37,229 bases of DNA from Erysipelotrichaceae bacterium (lineage in GTDB: Bacteria; Bacillota_I; Bacilli_A; Erysipelotrichales; Erysipelotrichaceae), in contig JAFWGU010000033.1 in NCBI GenBank assembly GCA_017512285.1, positions 1 to 37,229 on the forward strand, given 5' to 3'. The notes beneath the pieces are model-generated. The model saw only the letters and a list, made by a program, of their open reading frames with translations. It ran no database searches and was not told the origin of the DNA. Each line of letters starts with the position of its first letter. The stretch's first letter is position 1. Of the stretch, positions 1 to 10,058 are shown piece by piece. A program made the position numbers and the translations under genes.

Positions 1-74
1 AGGTAGATAGGTCAGGAGTGGAAGCATAGTGATATGTGCAGCGGACTGATACTAATAGGACGAGGACTTGATCT
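1..74 (+). rRNA. 23S ribosomal RNA, 3' end (partial)
   Basis: The window opens inside the last part of a 23S rRNA gene. The stretch with AGCGGACTGATACTAATAGG followed by CGAGGACTTGATCT matches the conserved 3' terminus of bacterial 23S rRNA; in Bacillus the equivalent end reads ACTAATAGATCGAGGACTT. The exact mature end is estimated. The rest of the gene lies to the left, outside the window. Confidence 0.93.
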
Positions 75-158
75 AAGATGATTTCTAAAAGACGCCCTCA
101 ACTGAAAGATAGTTGATCTGTTATTTGGTTTTGAGAGAACACTCTCTCAATTATGAAA

Positions 159-272
159 ATCCGGTGATGATAGCGAAGTGGAAACACCTGTTCCCATGCC
201 GAACACAGAAGTTAAGCACTTCCGCGGCGAAGATAGTTGGGCTTGCCCCTGTGAAAATAGCTCGTTGCCGGT
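159..272 (+). rRNA. 5S ribosomal RNA
   Basis: This 5S rRNA gene sits about 85 bases after the 23S end, as in a standard rRNA operon. The diagnostic core is CCCATGCCGAACACAGAAG followed by TTAAGC, with GATAGCGAAG near the 5' end. The ends, CCGGTGATG at 161 and GTTGCCGG up to about 271, can form the terminal helix I. Mature ends are set to within a few bases. A 68-residue reading frame lying over the gene is not a protein gene. Confidence 0.95.
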
Positions 273-318
273 TTTTTTGTGCCTTGATACAGTCGGAAGA
301 AAAGACTGAAGCGATATG

Positions 319-349
319 AGGATCCATAACGAAAAGTGGATCTTTTTTT
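319..349 (+). terminator. Rho-independent terminator of the rRNA operon
   Basis: The arms GATCCA (321-326) and TGGATC (337-342) form a stem followed by seven T residues. It lies about 50 bases after the 5S gene and before the next promoter, so it should end the rRNA transcript. No tRNA genes follow the 5S gene. The gene-free stretch 273-630 otherwise holds only the promoter and antitermination signals of the next operon. Confidence 0.85.
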
Positions 350-403
350 GATGAATCCTTCCTTTTTTACATACATTTATTGATTACAAATTCGCCGCAA
401 TTA

Positions 404-433
404 TTGACTGAAAGAGGAATAGTATTGTATATT
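404..433 (+). promoter_or_regulatory. Sigma-A type promoter of the beta-glucoside operon
   Basis: TTGACT (404-409) and TATATT (428-433) are separated by 18 bases and would start RNA at about 440. This is just upstream of the antiterminator/terminator element, the expected arrangement for a LicT/BglG-controlled operon. I saw no convincing cre site for catabolite repression. Confidence 0.65.
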
Positions 434-450
434 TTACTTAGAGATATAGT

Positions 451-489
451 AAGGTTTGTAACTCAAGGTTTCATTTGAGGCTTATCCTT
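451..489 (+). promoter_or_regulatory. RAT site (ribonucleic antiterminator) for a BglG/LicT-family protein
   Basis: The sequence shows GGTTTGTAACTCAA, a loop, then TTGAGGCTTATCC. This matches the shape of RAT sites bound by BglG/LicT/SacY proteins: an outer GG/CC pair, conserved TTGT and ACT on the left, AGGC and A on the right, and an upper stem CTCAA/TTGAG. The RAT loop contains the left arm of the following terminator, so the two structures exclude each other. In this family, protein bound during growth on the sugar stabilises the RAT and allows transcription. The antiterminator gene is not in this window. Confidence 0.75.
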
Positions 490-543
490 AAGGAAATAAC
501 TGAAAAGTTATGGATTTAGGTCGGCCATAAATGAAACTTTTTT
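468..543 (+). terminator. Conditional leader terminator before the PTS gene
   Basis: GTTTCATTT (468-476) pairs exactly with AAATGAAAC (529-537), followed directly by a run of six T residues. The left arm lies inside the RAT loop, so forming the RAT would block the terminator. The arms are about 50 bases apart, longer than in most leader terminators, but smaller helices between them could close the gap. Confidence 0.7.
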
Positions 544-630
544 GTTATTAAATAAATAATTTAACTGATCAGGTAATAAACGCCAGGCCAATGGCGTAAG
601 AATCTTAATAATTTTAGAAAGGAGATTTTA

Positions 631-3596
<2,966 letters not shown>

Positions 3597-3647
3597 TAGA
3601 AGAGAAAAAATGGTTTTACAATTTGATATGAAGGGAGAGGAACAATT

Positions 3648-4616
3648 GTGAAAAAGTTTAAAACATTATTTATCGCATTATTAGCACTGTTGCTGATACT
3701 GCCTGGGTGTCAGAAGAAACCTGTTGAACCAGACAAACCGGCAGAAAAGCAGACACTGGACTATAATACTCAAGCCTGCACTGATATTACGGTAGTTTCA
3801 AATGCCCGTCAGCTTGGCGGTTACATTAACAGTGAAGGCAGAGTCTTCAAGCAGAACAAGCTGCTGCGCGCCGGCAGCCTGGCAGGGCTTGATGCCAGCG
3901 GAATTGATGCTCTTCAGAACAAGTATAAGGTATGTGACATAATTGACCTGCGTTACGAAAGAGAGATCAATCCAAATACAATGGACAAGGAAGTTCCTGG
4001 TGCTACATATCATCTGTTCCAGCTGGCACATTCAAAGGCAACTTCCGAAGCGCTGTTCTCAAAGAATCCTGAACTTTATGAAGAGTTCCTGAGTCTGCAG
4101 CGTAATGCCAGAACTCCTGAAGGTTCATTTGCGGTAACAAAATTCCAGTGGGAACATGGCATGCTGTCAAGCGAAAGAATGGTTGAATTCTTTGAATCAG
4201 AAGAAGCCATTGAAAGCTATAAGGAAATCTTCAAGGTATTACTCAATAAACCTGAGGATGCCGCTATTGTAATCCACTGCGCTGGCGGAAAAGACAGAAC
4301 CGGTGTCGTCTGCATGCTGCTGCTGTCTGCACTTGATTTTGATCGCGACCTCATTCTGCAGGACTACATGCTGTCAAATATTGCCAACGCTGCCAAGATT
4401 GCACAGCTCACTGAATTTACCAAGAAATATACAGATGATGCCAAGGCTCAGTATGAGATGATCTTTATCCAGGCTGTATATCAGGAGATCATGGAAAAGC
4501 AGATTGACGATTTCACAGCTCAGTACGGTTCAGTAAAGGATTTCCTGAAGCAGAAGGTCGGTCTGACAGACGATGACTTCACAAAGCTGAAGGATATTTA
4601 TCTGGAAAAGAAATAA
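3648..4616 (+). CDS. Lipoprotein with tyrosine phosphatase-like domain
   Basis: The protein begins at a GTG codon preceded by AAGGGAGAGG. Residues 1-20 are a signal peptide ending in a lipobox LPGC with Cys21 as the lipidated residue, so the mature protein should be anchored on the outside of the membrane. Near residue 210 lies HCAGGKDRTGV, the CX5R active-site loop of the Y_phosphatase3 family, and the earlier NARQLGGY and LLRAGSL segments are also typical. The family includes dual-specificity and phosphoinositide-type phosphatases; the substrate here is unknown. It follows the glucosidase by 51 bases and shares its terminator, so it may be induced with the sugar genes. An extracytoplasmic phosphatase in a PTS operon is unexpected. 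Confidence 0.85.
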   Translation: MKKFKTLFIALLALLLILPGCQKKPVEPDKPAEKQTLDYNTQACTDITVVSNARQLGGYINSEGRVFKQNKLLRAGSLAGLDASGIDALQNKYKVCDIIDLRYEREINPNTMDKEVPGATYHLFQLAHSKATSEALFSKNPELYEEFLSLQRNARTPEGSFAVTKFQWEHGMLSSERMVEFFESEEAIESYKEIFKVLLNKPEDAAIVIHCAGGKDRTGVVCMLLLSALDFDRDLILQDYMLSNIANAAKIAQLTEFTKKYTDDAKAQYEMIFIQAVYQEIMEKQIDDFTAQYGSVKDFLKQKVGLTDDDFTKLKDIYLEKK

Positions 4617-4640
4617 TAATCTTCGATAGAAAACTTTGAA

Positions 4641-4820
4641 TCAGAAAAGCAGGATCCCCAAAGGGTCCTGTTTTTCATGCATGAAAAAAACCCGGAGACA
4701 TCCGGGTCGTCTGTTTGTGTATGCCTGGTCTCTTTCCGGAATCGCATCTTCAGGAATGTATCCTTTTGCCGATACCCTGAGATCATATTTCTTTCTCAAT
4801 TCCAGGATCGTATTCATCAT
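4641..4820 (-). CDS. Possible short ORF, 59 residues, unrecognised
   Basis: An open frame starts with ATGATG eight bases after the amidohydrolase stop codon and encodes a product beginning MMNTILELRKKYDLRVSAKG. The first 38 or so codons read like coding sequence for this genome: charged, with ordinary codon choice. The frame then runs through both terminator hairpins and stops at 4641, so the C-terminal third is unlikely to be selected. There is no clear ribosome binding site, although coupling to the upstream gene is possible. It could be a real small protein, an eroded gene remnant, or chance. Confidence 0.25.
   Translation of the reverse strand: MMNTILELRKKYDLRVSAKGYIPEDAIPERDQAYTNRRPGCLRVFFMHEKQDPLGILLF
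4650..4675 (+). terminator. Rho-independent terminator of the beta-glucoside operon
   Basis: CAGGATCCC and GGGTCCTG form a stem with one bulged T and a short CAAA loop, followed by TTTTT at 4671-4675. It lies 34 bases after the phosphatase stop codon and faces the minus-strand terminator at 4684-4706. Confidence 0.85.
4684..4706 (-). terminator. Rho-independent terminator of the minus-strand amidohydrolase operon
   Basis: On the minus strand CCCGGA, loop TGTC, then TCCGGG is followed by seven T residues (the A run at 4684-4690). It sits 123 bases beyond the amidohydrolase stop, which leaves room for the short reading frame at 4820-4641. Confidence 0.85.
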
Positions 4821-4828
4821 GACAGTGT

Positions 4829-6097
4829 TTATTTACTTTCCAGATATTCAATGTACTCTTCGTAGGTCATTGCTGGCGTAAAGCTGTCTTTGATCTGCTG
4901 AACTATTTCCGGATTGCTTAACAGATCAAACACGCTGCCGGCAACGATCTTGGCCTGGGTAATGTATACTTCCTCGGGATCTTCAATGTGCATGTCCGGA
5001 CCGTGAATTCTGCCGGATATGCCGCTGTAGCCGTACTGAATGATCGGCTTGAATACGCAGATGTCTCCGACGTCTCCGGCTGCTGCACTGTATTCATGCC
5101 ACTTTACTTCCTTTGGGTCAGCGAAGTTGAGAATGTTCTCGTATATTACCTCATTGAGTTTATCATTCTGATGCAGCGGCAGATAGCCGGGAGTATCTTC
5201 AACGATGCAGTCACCGCCGATGGCCTTTGCGCAGCATTTTGCCGCATTGGTGACCTTGGCATTTAACTCGTGCAGGACATCAGCGTTTACCGTTCTGACG
5301 TAGCACTCATATACTACCTTGTCTGGAATGGAGTTGACGGTGTTGCCGCCGTCATCGATGATGCCGTGGATCCTGGTCATGTCCTCATCAACGAAGGTTT
5401 CCCTTAACATGTTGATGGCATTTATGAACAGGGTGGCTTCATGCAGGGCATTGATGCCGTATTGCGGCAATACTGCCGCATGGCTTGCTTTGCCTAGGAA
5501 GGTGATCTTCTTGTGGATGAATCCGGATAATACGGAGTCAACGCTGAAGTGGTATCTCTTGTCGCCTGAGGCATGCAGGTGAATGATGCAGTCGGCGTCA
5601 TCAAAGATGTGCTGTGCCAGCATGTTCTGCTTGCCGGACAGATATCTGATCTTTCCTTCCTGAACCAGCTTCTTGCGGTATTCAAGATCGGTGAATTCCT
5701 CGGCAGGAGTGAAGTAGAGGGTAACGGTACCCTTAAGGTCACTTATCTGCTGGCTTAAGGCTGTTAAGGCTGCCAGGGTAATGACTACCTGAGTGCTGTG
5801 GCCGCAGGCATGAGCTGCCGTGGTTACGGGATCGGCACAGGGATGTCCCTGGGTAGGGATGGCATCCAGTTCGGCAATAATGCCGATGTGCGGTGATCCG
5901 CTGCCGATGGTTACGGAGAATCCGGTGTAGCAGTATTCTCTGTCTACCTTCAGATCATGTTTCTGAAGATATTCTCTGATGATCTCACCGGTCCTGAATT
6001 CCCTGAAACCGAGTTCGGGATTATGGAACAGTATGTCACCCAGATCAAATATCTCCTGTCTGTGTTCATCTATGAATGTGTAAAGGTCCTGTTTCAT
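4829..6097 (-). CDS. M20-family amidohydrolase (M20D-like)
   Basis: This is a predicted zinc-dependent cytoplasmic amidohydrolase/aminoacylase of 422 residues. Family features include LFHNPELGFREF near the N terminus, AELDAIP and HACGH around residues 75-100, TPAEE near residue 130, and a dimerisation insert that begins at about residue 190 with HKKITFLGKASHAA. This HACGH form is typical of the M20D branch, which includes aminobenzoyl-glutamate hydrolases and N-acyl amino acid hydrolases. The exact substrate is not visible. It follows SurE by five bases, has its own AGAGGT site, and is the last clear gene of the minus-strand operon. Confidence 0.88.
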   Translation of the reverse strand: MKQDLYTFIDEHRQEIFDLGDILFHNPELGFREFRTGEIIREYLQKHDLKVDREYCYTGFSVTIGSGSPHIGIIAELDAIPTQGHPCADPVTTAAHACGHSTQVVITLAALTALSQQISDLKGTVTLYFTPAEEFTDLEYRKKLVQEGKIRYLSGKQNMLAQHIFDDADCIIHLHASGDKRYHFSVDSVLSGFIHKKITFLGKASHAAVLPQYGINALHEATLFINAINMLRETFVDEDMTRIHGIIDDGGNTVNSIPDKVVYECYVRTVNADVLHELNAKVTNAAKCCAKAIGGDCIVEDTPGYLPLHQNDKLNEVIYENILNFADPKEVKWHEYSAAAGDVGDICVFKPIIQYGYSGISGRIHGPDMHIEDPEEVYITQAKIVAGSVFDLLSNPEIVQQIKDSFTPAMTYEEYIEYLESK

Positions 6098-6102
6098 TAC
6101 TG

Positions 6103-6864
6103 TTACCTCTCATTCCACTTGTTTCTTAAGAAAGCGACACTGTCCTGCTTGACCAGATCATAATCCATCGGCTGTAATACGATGTACCCGTTTGCCAGGG
6201 CATGGGCATCGTGGTCCAGATCTTCAACGATGTCAACCAGCTCCGGATGGTTGAAAGGGTAGGTGTAGTATTTAAACCCGTCTTCCTCTCTGACCGTGCA
6301 CTGGCCATGGTAAGTCCTTCTGGCGCCGGTCGTGGCGACTACCGTTCCATTGATTTCTCCGGTGTTAGGCAGATTTACGCTCAGGACAAATTCCCTGTTG
6401 AATCTCTGCTTCACAAACCATGATGCCGTTTCCAGAACATGTTCTGCATAGCGGTCATAGTCAAATTCCCTGCCGAAATCCAGGGAATAGGCAATGGAAG
6501 GAATTCCTCTGAGAAAACCTGCCGTAGCTCCCCCGATGGTTCCGCTGGAAACGCAGTCATTACAGATGTTGGAGCCGCGGTTGATGCCTGTGACGATCAG
6601 ATCAGGCGTAAAGTCCAGCAGGGCGGAAAGCGCCAGGTCGACACAGTCCTTGGGAGTACCCCATATTTTGTATGCCTTTTCGGCATGGCTGTAATTGATC
6701 TCCTGAACTTTCAGTTCCTGGTGAATGGTAATGCTGTGGCCCTTGGCAGTCTGTTCAACGGCCGGGGCAGCCACGTAGATCTCACCTAAGGGTGCCAGTG
6801 CCTTTACCAGCGACTTTATGCCTGGTGCATGGATACCGTCATCGTTTGAAACCAGTATTCTCAT
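6103..6864 (-). CDS. surE: 5'/3'-nucleotidase SurE
   Basis: SurE proteins are metal-dependent phosphatases that remove phosphate from nucleoside monophosphates. The N terminus MRILVSNDDGIHAPG is the family signature, with Asp8 and Asp9 as metal ligands. TAKGHSIT near residue 45 and GINRGSN near residue 95 supply the remaining active-site residues. The length of 253 residues is normal. The start codon overlaps the stop codon of the upstream DUF2974 gene in an ATGA arrangement, which implies coupled translation. Its usual partners (pcm, nlpD) are absent. Here it is embedded with an ATPase/TOPRIM protein and two other hydrolases, so a role in processing nucleotides in that setting is possible but unproven. 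Confidence 0.95.
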   Translation of the reverse strand: MRILVSNDDGIHAPGIKSLVKALAPLGEIYVAAPAVEQTAKGHSITIHQELKVQEINYSHAEKAYKIWGTPKDCVDLALSALLDFTPDLIVTGINRGSNICNDCVSSGTIGGATAGFLRGIPSIAYSLDFGREFDYDRYAEHVLETASWFVKQRFNREFVLSVNLPNTGEINGTVVATTGARRTYHGQCTVREEDGFKYYTYPFNHPELVDIVEDLDHDAHALANGYIVLQPMDYDLVKQDSVAFLRNKWNER

Positions 6865-7970
6865 TGATCCTGTTTCCTTTCATATCTCTTTACTACCTTG
6901 TCCAGGTAGGTATTGTAGAAGGCACTGATGTTGCTCTGGAACAATGCCTTCAGTACGTCCAGTATTATTCTTCTGGTGGAATCGTCAAAGCGGGCAGCCT
7001 TGTTCATGAAGGCTCTCAGCACCGCCATCTTCTTGCCCAGAAGATCCCGTGAATCCTTGATGCCCAGATCAACTAACGTATCGTAGAAGGTGTTCATGAA
7101 GACCATCTTCTGTTCAACGGACATTTCGCTGTTCCAGCGGTTGAGGGCATTCTGGAAGAAAAGTCCTTCTCTGCTGGCCTTGTCGGCTTCGAGAAAATGA
7201 TCAACGTCAACCTCCCAGGAGAAGACGCTGTGCTGCCAGGCCATGTCACGGGTCGATGTCATGATGATCTTCTCATCAATGTCGTTATTCATTAACTGCC
7301 CGATCACGGAAGCCTGCGGAATCAGGCTTTCGATCTTCGGCTTGATCTGCTGATATTCATATGATGATAGAAATTCATTGGTGAAACCCGGACCGTCATT
7401 GTTGTAGACACTGATGATGTGGTCGGGTTTCTCCAGCATTACGGCTGCGTAGATCGCCAGATTGCCGCCCTTGGAGTGACCGCCCAGACGGTATCGGCTG
7501 AAGCGTCCGGCATAGGTCCTCTTGAGATAGTTCATGGCTGATGTCTGAGCAGGCACCGGGAACATGTAGGTCATGTTGAAGTCTTCCTTCCAGCCGACGA
7601 TGCTCGATTCGGTTCCCTCAAAGGAAACGAAGTAGGTGCGGTCCGGCAGACGGATGGTAATGGCACTGAACATGGTTTCAAGATCCTTGTTGACCTCTCT
7701 TTCATAGTTCATCAGCCAGCAGTCATCATAGCGGTCTGAAGCGGCGCATAATGACATCATCTTGAACTTATCCTTGTTGAGATCGGTATCAGGATGAAGG
7801 ACCAGGTATCTTCTCCAGGCATCCTCAACCTTGACAGGGAAGTCCGGATAGACGATGTCGGTCCAGTTTATGTATGAGAACATTGAAAGAATGGCGTTGT
7901 CCACGTCATTGAAGGGAGCCATCTTGAATGGGATGTCCCCACGCCATCTCAGATAATCATTAATGTTCAT
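6861..7970 (-). CDS. Mbeg1-like (DUF2974) alpha/beta-hydrolase-like protein
   Basis: This 369-residue protein matches the Mbeg1-like/DUF2974 pattern of Bacillota: an N-terminal NINDYLRWRGDIPF segment, a central FVSFEGTESSIVGWKEDF segment, and RLGGHSKGGNLAIYAA, where the serine near residue 166 sits in a lipase-type G-x-S-x-G nucleophile elbow. There is no signal peptide or membrane segment, so it should be cytoplasmic. The family is presumed to be a serine hydrolase, but no substrate is established to my knowledge. It has a good AAGGAG site and overlaps the upstream ATPase gene by four bases and surE by four bases, so all are made from one transcript. Confidence 0.82.
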   Translation of the reverse strand: MNINDYLRWRGDIPFKMAPFNDVDNAILSMFSYINWTDIVYPDFPVKVEDAWRRYLVLHPDTDLNKDKFKMMSLCAASDRYDDCWLMNYEREVNKDLETMFSAITIRLPDRTYFVSFEGTESSIVGWKEDFNMTYMFPVPAQTSAMNYLKRTYAGRFSRYRLGGHSKGGNLAIYAAVMLEKPDHIISVYNNDGPGFTNEFLSSYEYQQIKPKIESLIPQASVIGQLMNNDIDEKIIMTSTRDMAWQHSVFSWEVDVDHFLEADKASREGLFFQNALNRWNSEMSVEQKMVFMNTFYDTLVDLGIKDSRDLLGKKMAVLRAFMNKAARFDDSTRRIILDVLKALFQSNISAFYNTYLDKVVKRYERKQDQ

Positions 7971-9274
7971 TCTGTCTCCTTGTTCAGAGAAATGATGTTC
8001 TCCTTAAGCACGTTAAGCAGGCGGTTAATGCCCTTGCTGCGGGTATCCTGCATGAATGTATAGTTGTATATGTTAACAGGTTTGATTATTGACTCAACCC
8101 TTTCTCCGATGTTGAGGAACCCCTCAAGATCAGGCTTGAGATAATAACAGCGGAAGATGTCCTTGTGGTCATGGAAATAACGGTTGAAGGCCTCCCTGTA
8201 AGCTACGTGCACCGGATTGTTATCGTTGTCGTAGTCATATATTACAAAGGTCTTTACGCCGATGTTGTTGAGGAAAATGAAGTAAAGCGGCATGGTTGAC
8301 TTGCCCATGCAGTTCATGAATCCGACCCTGTATTCAGCTGCCCAGCTGGGGTGGACCTTGTTTTCAATGTAGTCAAACAGCACGTCTTCGCTGGCACCTT
8401 CACCTAAAACGATGGTGTTATAGAAGAAGGCCTTTATTATCCTGTCTCTGAAGGCAGTGATAAGATAGCCCTCAATGTCTCTTTCCAGAAGCCTTACCAG
8501 ACCGAAGTCAGGTCGTGAGGATTTTGAAAAGTTGTGAGTCAGATATTCATCAACTTCATAGAAGGCAATGATGTCCTTTTCAACCTTCTCCATGTCAACG
8601 GTCATGGTTTCCATGAAGCCTTCAGCATTCTTGGAAAGTCTGACGATCTCATTGAATCTGGTAAACAGTCTGGAAATGACCTGCTCATTGTGGGTCGTAA
8701 CGATTACCAGACACCCGGCCTGCTCCAGTTTCAGCAGGGAAGTGGAAATCTCTTCCATTAACAGCGGATGAGCGTACAGCTCAGGCGTATCCATCAGGAT
8801 GATGTACTTCTGGTTAAGCTGTCTGGCCTTTTCATAGATGCGGTTGAGTATGACAAGTCTTGTGATTGCCAGCGGACTTGGATCAAACTTCTTATTGATG
8901 CGGGCAAATCTGAAGGCGTCGAGAGCGTCATTGATGAGCTTCCGCATTAACGGCATCTTCAGCTTATCGTATGACTTTTCCAGAAATTCCATAAGAACGG
9001 AGATCAGGTCCTTTTCATCATCAAAGGAGAAAAGCTCTCTGATGAGATCTGCATTCGGATAATAGTAATCCATGCTCTTGTGGTCAAGTGACAACAGGAA
9101 CCTGTCGGCGTATTCGTCTTCACAATCTAAAAAACTACATTTCTCATAGTAAATGGCTTCCAGAGTATTGGTCTTGCCCGTACCGTTGGCGCCCAAAAGG
9201 ATCATGCGCTTGCTTTCAGGAACGTCGAGGGTAACATTACGTATGTTCTTGTAGTTTTCAATAAAGATCTTCAT
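7967..9274 (-). CDS. OLD-like AAA ATPase with C-terminal TOPRIM domain
   Basis: The N-terminal half is a RecF/SMC-type ATPase. MKIFIENYKNIRNVTLDVP is the usual first strand, GANGTGKT (residues 28-35) is Walker A, and ILMDTPELYAHP near residue 170 is a Walker B region with the histidine typical of OLD-type ATPases. The C-terminal part reads VLGEGASEDVLFDYI near residue 292 and FVIYDYDND near residue 343, the glutamate and Asp-x-Asp motifs of a TOPRIM nuclease domain. This architecture is shared by OLD nucleases and by the GajA subunit of Gabija. Neither a UvrD-like GajB nor other known partners are nearby; the neighbours are three hydrolases. At 435 residues it is shorter than classical OLD proteins. 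A role in nucleic acid sensing or cleavage is inference. Confidence 0.8.
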   Translation of the reverse strand: MKIFIENYKNIRNVTLDVPESKRMILLGANGTGKTNTLEAIYYEKCSFLDCEDEYADRFLLSLDHKSMDYYYPNADLIRELFSFDDEKDLISVLMEFLEKSYDKLKMPLMRKLINDALDAFRFARINKKFDPSPLAITRLVILNRIYEKARQLNQKYIILMDTPELYAHPLLMEEISTSLLKLEQAGCLVIVTTHNEQVISRLFTRFNEIVRLSKNAEGFMETMTVDMEKVEKDIIAFYEVDEYLTHNFSKSSRPDFGLVRLLERDIEGYLITAFRDRIIKAFFYNTIVLGEGASEDVLFDYIENKVHPSWAAEYRVGFMNCMGKSTMPLYFIFLNNIGVKTFVIYDYDNDNNPVHVAYREAFNRYFHDHKDIFRCYYLKPDLEGFLNIGERVESIIKPVNIYNYTFMQDTRSKGINRLLNVLKENIISLNKETE

Positions 9275-9280
9275 GATTAG

Positions 9281-9304
9281 TAATCAGTACCTTCCTACTG
9301 ATTA
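9281..9304. promoter_or_regulatory. Perfect 9-bp inverted repeat at the start of the ATPase operon
   Basis: TAATCAGTA (9281-9289) and TACTGATTA (9296-9304) flank a six-base centre. On the minus strand the centre reads GGAAGG, the only Shine-Dalgarno-like sequence before the ATPase ATG. The repeat touches the minus-strand TATAAT at 9304-9309. It could be a repressor operator over the transcription start or, on longer transcripts, an RNA hairpin displaying or hiding the ribosome binding site. Confidence 0.6.
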
Positions 9305-9309
9305 TTATA
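9304..9309 (-). promoter_or_regulatory. Candidate -10 box of the ATPase-DUF2974-surE operon
   Basis: The minus strand carries a consensus TATAAT here, 30 bases before the ATPase start codon. The best -35 candidate, TTGTCC at 9334-9329, has a 19-base spacer and is poor, so the promoter may need an activator. Confidence 0.45.
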
Positions 9310-9324
9310 CTAGATATCCTTCAA

Positions 9325-9876
9325 TCAGGACAATTTACTTTTCCCTGCCGGTTCAATTATGATCCTGGCTCTGTAGGGCAGGGAGAACAGGGCAGTTACC
9401 AGGATACCGGCTCCCATTAACAGGCATAAGGCCCAGAAGCCGGCCAGTATGCCGCTGTCGATGAAGGGAACGTAGGTCTTCATGATGTAGTCACCGGCAA
9501 TTAAGAGGGCTGCAAAGCCGGTGAAGGTAATGCCGCATCCCAGGATGATCCTGTTTTTATCCTGCTGAGGCAGCAGACTCATTACATAGCTGAACAGTAT
9601 ATTGTAAATTGCCAGCAATCCTGAGGCAATGAACAGGGTAGTATCTATTTCCATCAGGCTGTTCATGCCGGCAATAAGCAATGTCACCTGCAAGGCTCCG
9701 CTGATGATGACCGGCACCAGGCTGCCATATGATTCCTGCTGGAGAAGTCTGATAACTAAAATGGCATCTGAGATGATGAAGAATATCAGGGCAAGAGGGA
9801 AGCTGCCGTTAATGGCCAGGCCAAGGGCAACGTAGGTAAGTCCGTATGATAATGTCAGTTTCTGGGTTTCTGTCAT
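9325..9876 (-). CDS. Hypothetical multi-pass membrane protein
   Basis: This 183-residue protein is almost entirely hydrophobic, with about six predicted membrane segments (for example TYVALGLAINGSFPLALIFF near the N terminus and GILAGFWALCLLMGAGILV near the C terminus) and short charged loops. I do not recognise a family. The start is set at the ATG at 9876 because AAGGAG lies eight bases before it; an in-frame GTG nine bases upstream overlaps that site. The ATPase start lies 51 bases beyond its stop, so it may be cotranscribed with the ATPase operon from the promoter region next to the WYL gene, but the ATPase also has its own -10 box. Function unknown. Confidence 0.7.
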   Translation of the reverse strand: MTETQKLTLSYGLTYVALGLAINGSFPLALIFFIISDAILVIRLLQQESYGSLVPVIISGALQVTLLIAGMNSLMEIDTTLFIASGLLAIYNILFSYVMSLLPQQDKNRIILGCGITFTGFAALLIAGDYIMKTYVPFIDSGILAGFWALCLLMGAGILVTALFSLPYRARIIIEPAGKSKLS

Positions 9877-9923
9877 GTTGATCACTCCTTTTTCTTACGG
9901 CTATATCCTAACATTGTCACTAA

Positions 9924-9955
9924 AGTTATATGTCCAATATCATGGACATATAACT
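9924..9955. promoter_or_regulatory. 32-bp inverted repeat between divergent genes (candidate operator)
   Basis: AGTTATATGTCCA (9924-9936) and TGGACATATAACT (9943-9955) are perfect 13-base arms around a six-base centre. The repeat lies between the membrane-protein gene (start 9876, minus) and the WYL regulator (start 10059, plus). It has no T-run tail suited to a terminator on either strand. A palindrome of this length between a regulator and a divergent gene is typical of a dimeric regulator's binding site. The WYL protein is the obvious candidate, by inference. Confidence 0.65.
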
Positions 9956-10058
9956 GAATGACCATATGGGTAATTTTCTGAACATTAAGTAAGATAATTT
10001 GTGCTGTTTATGTACAACGCAGCTGTAAAATATAATAAAATGGTATTTGAGGTAACCC

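Noticed and set aside
113-319. 68-residue open frame over the 5S gene
   Set aside because: It lies on the 5S rRNA sequence, which explains the conserved bases.
7967-9274. Classical Gabija system
   Set aside because: The ATPase/TOPRIM layout fits GajA loosely, but no UvrD-like GajB helicase gene is adjacent.
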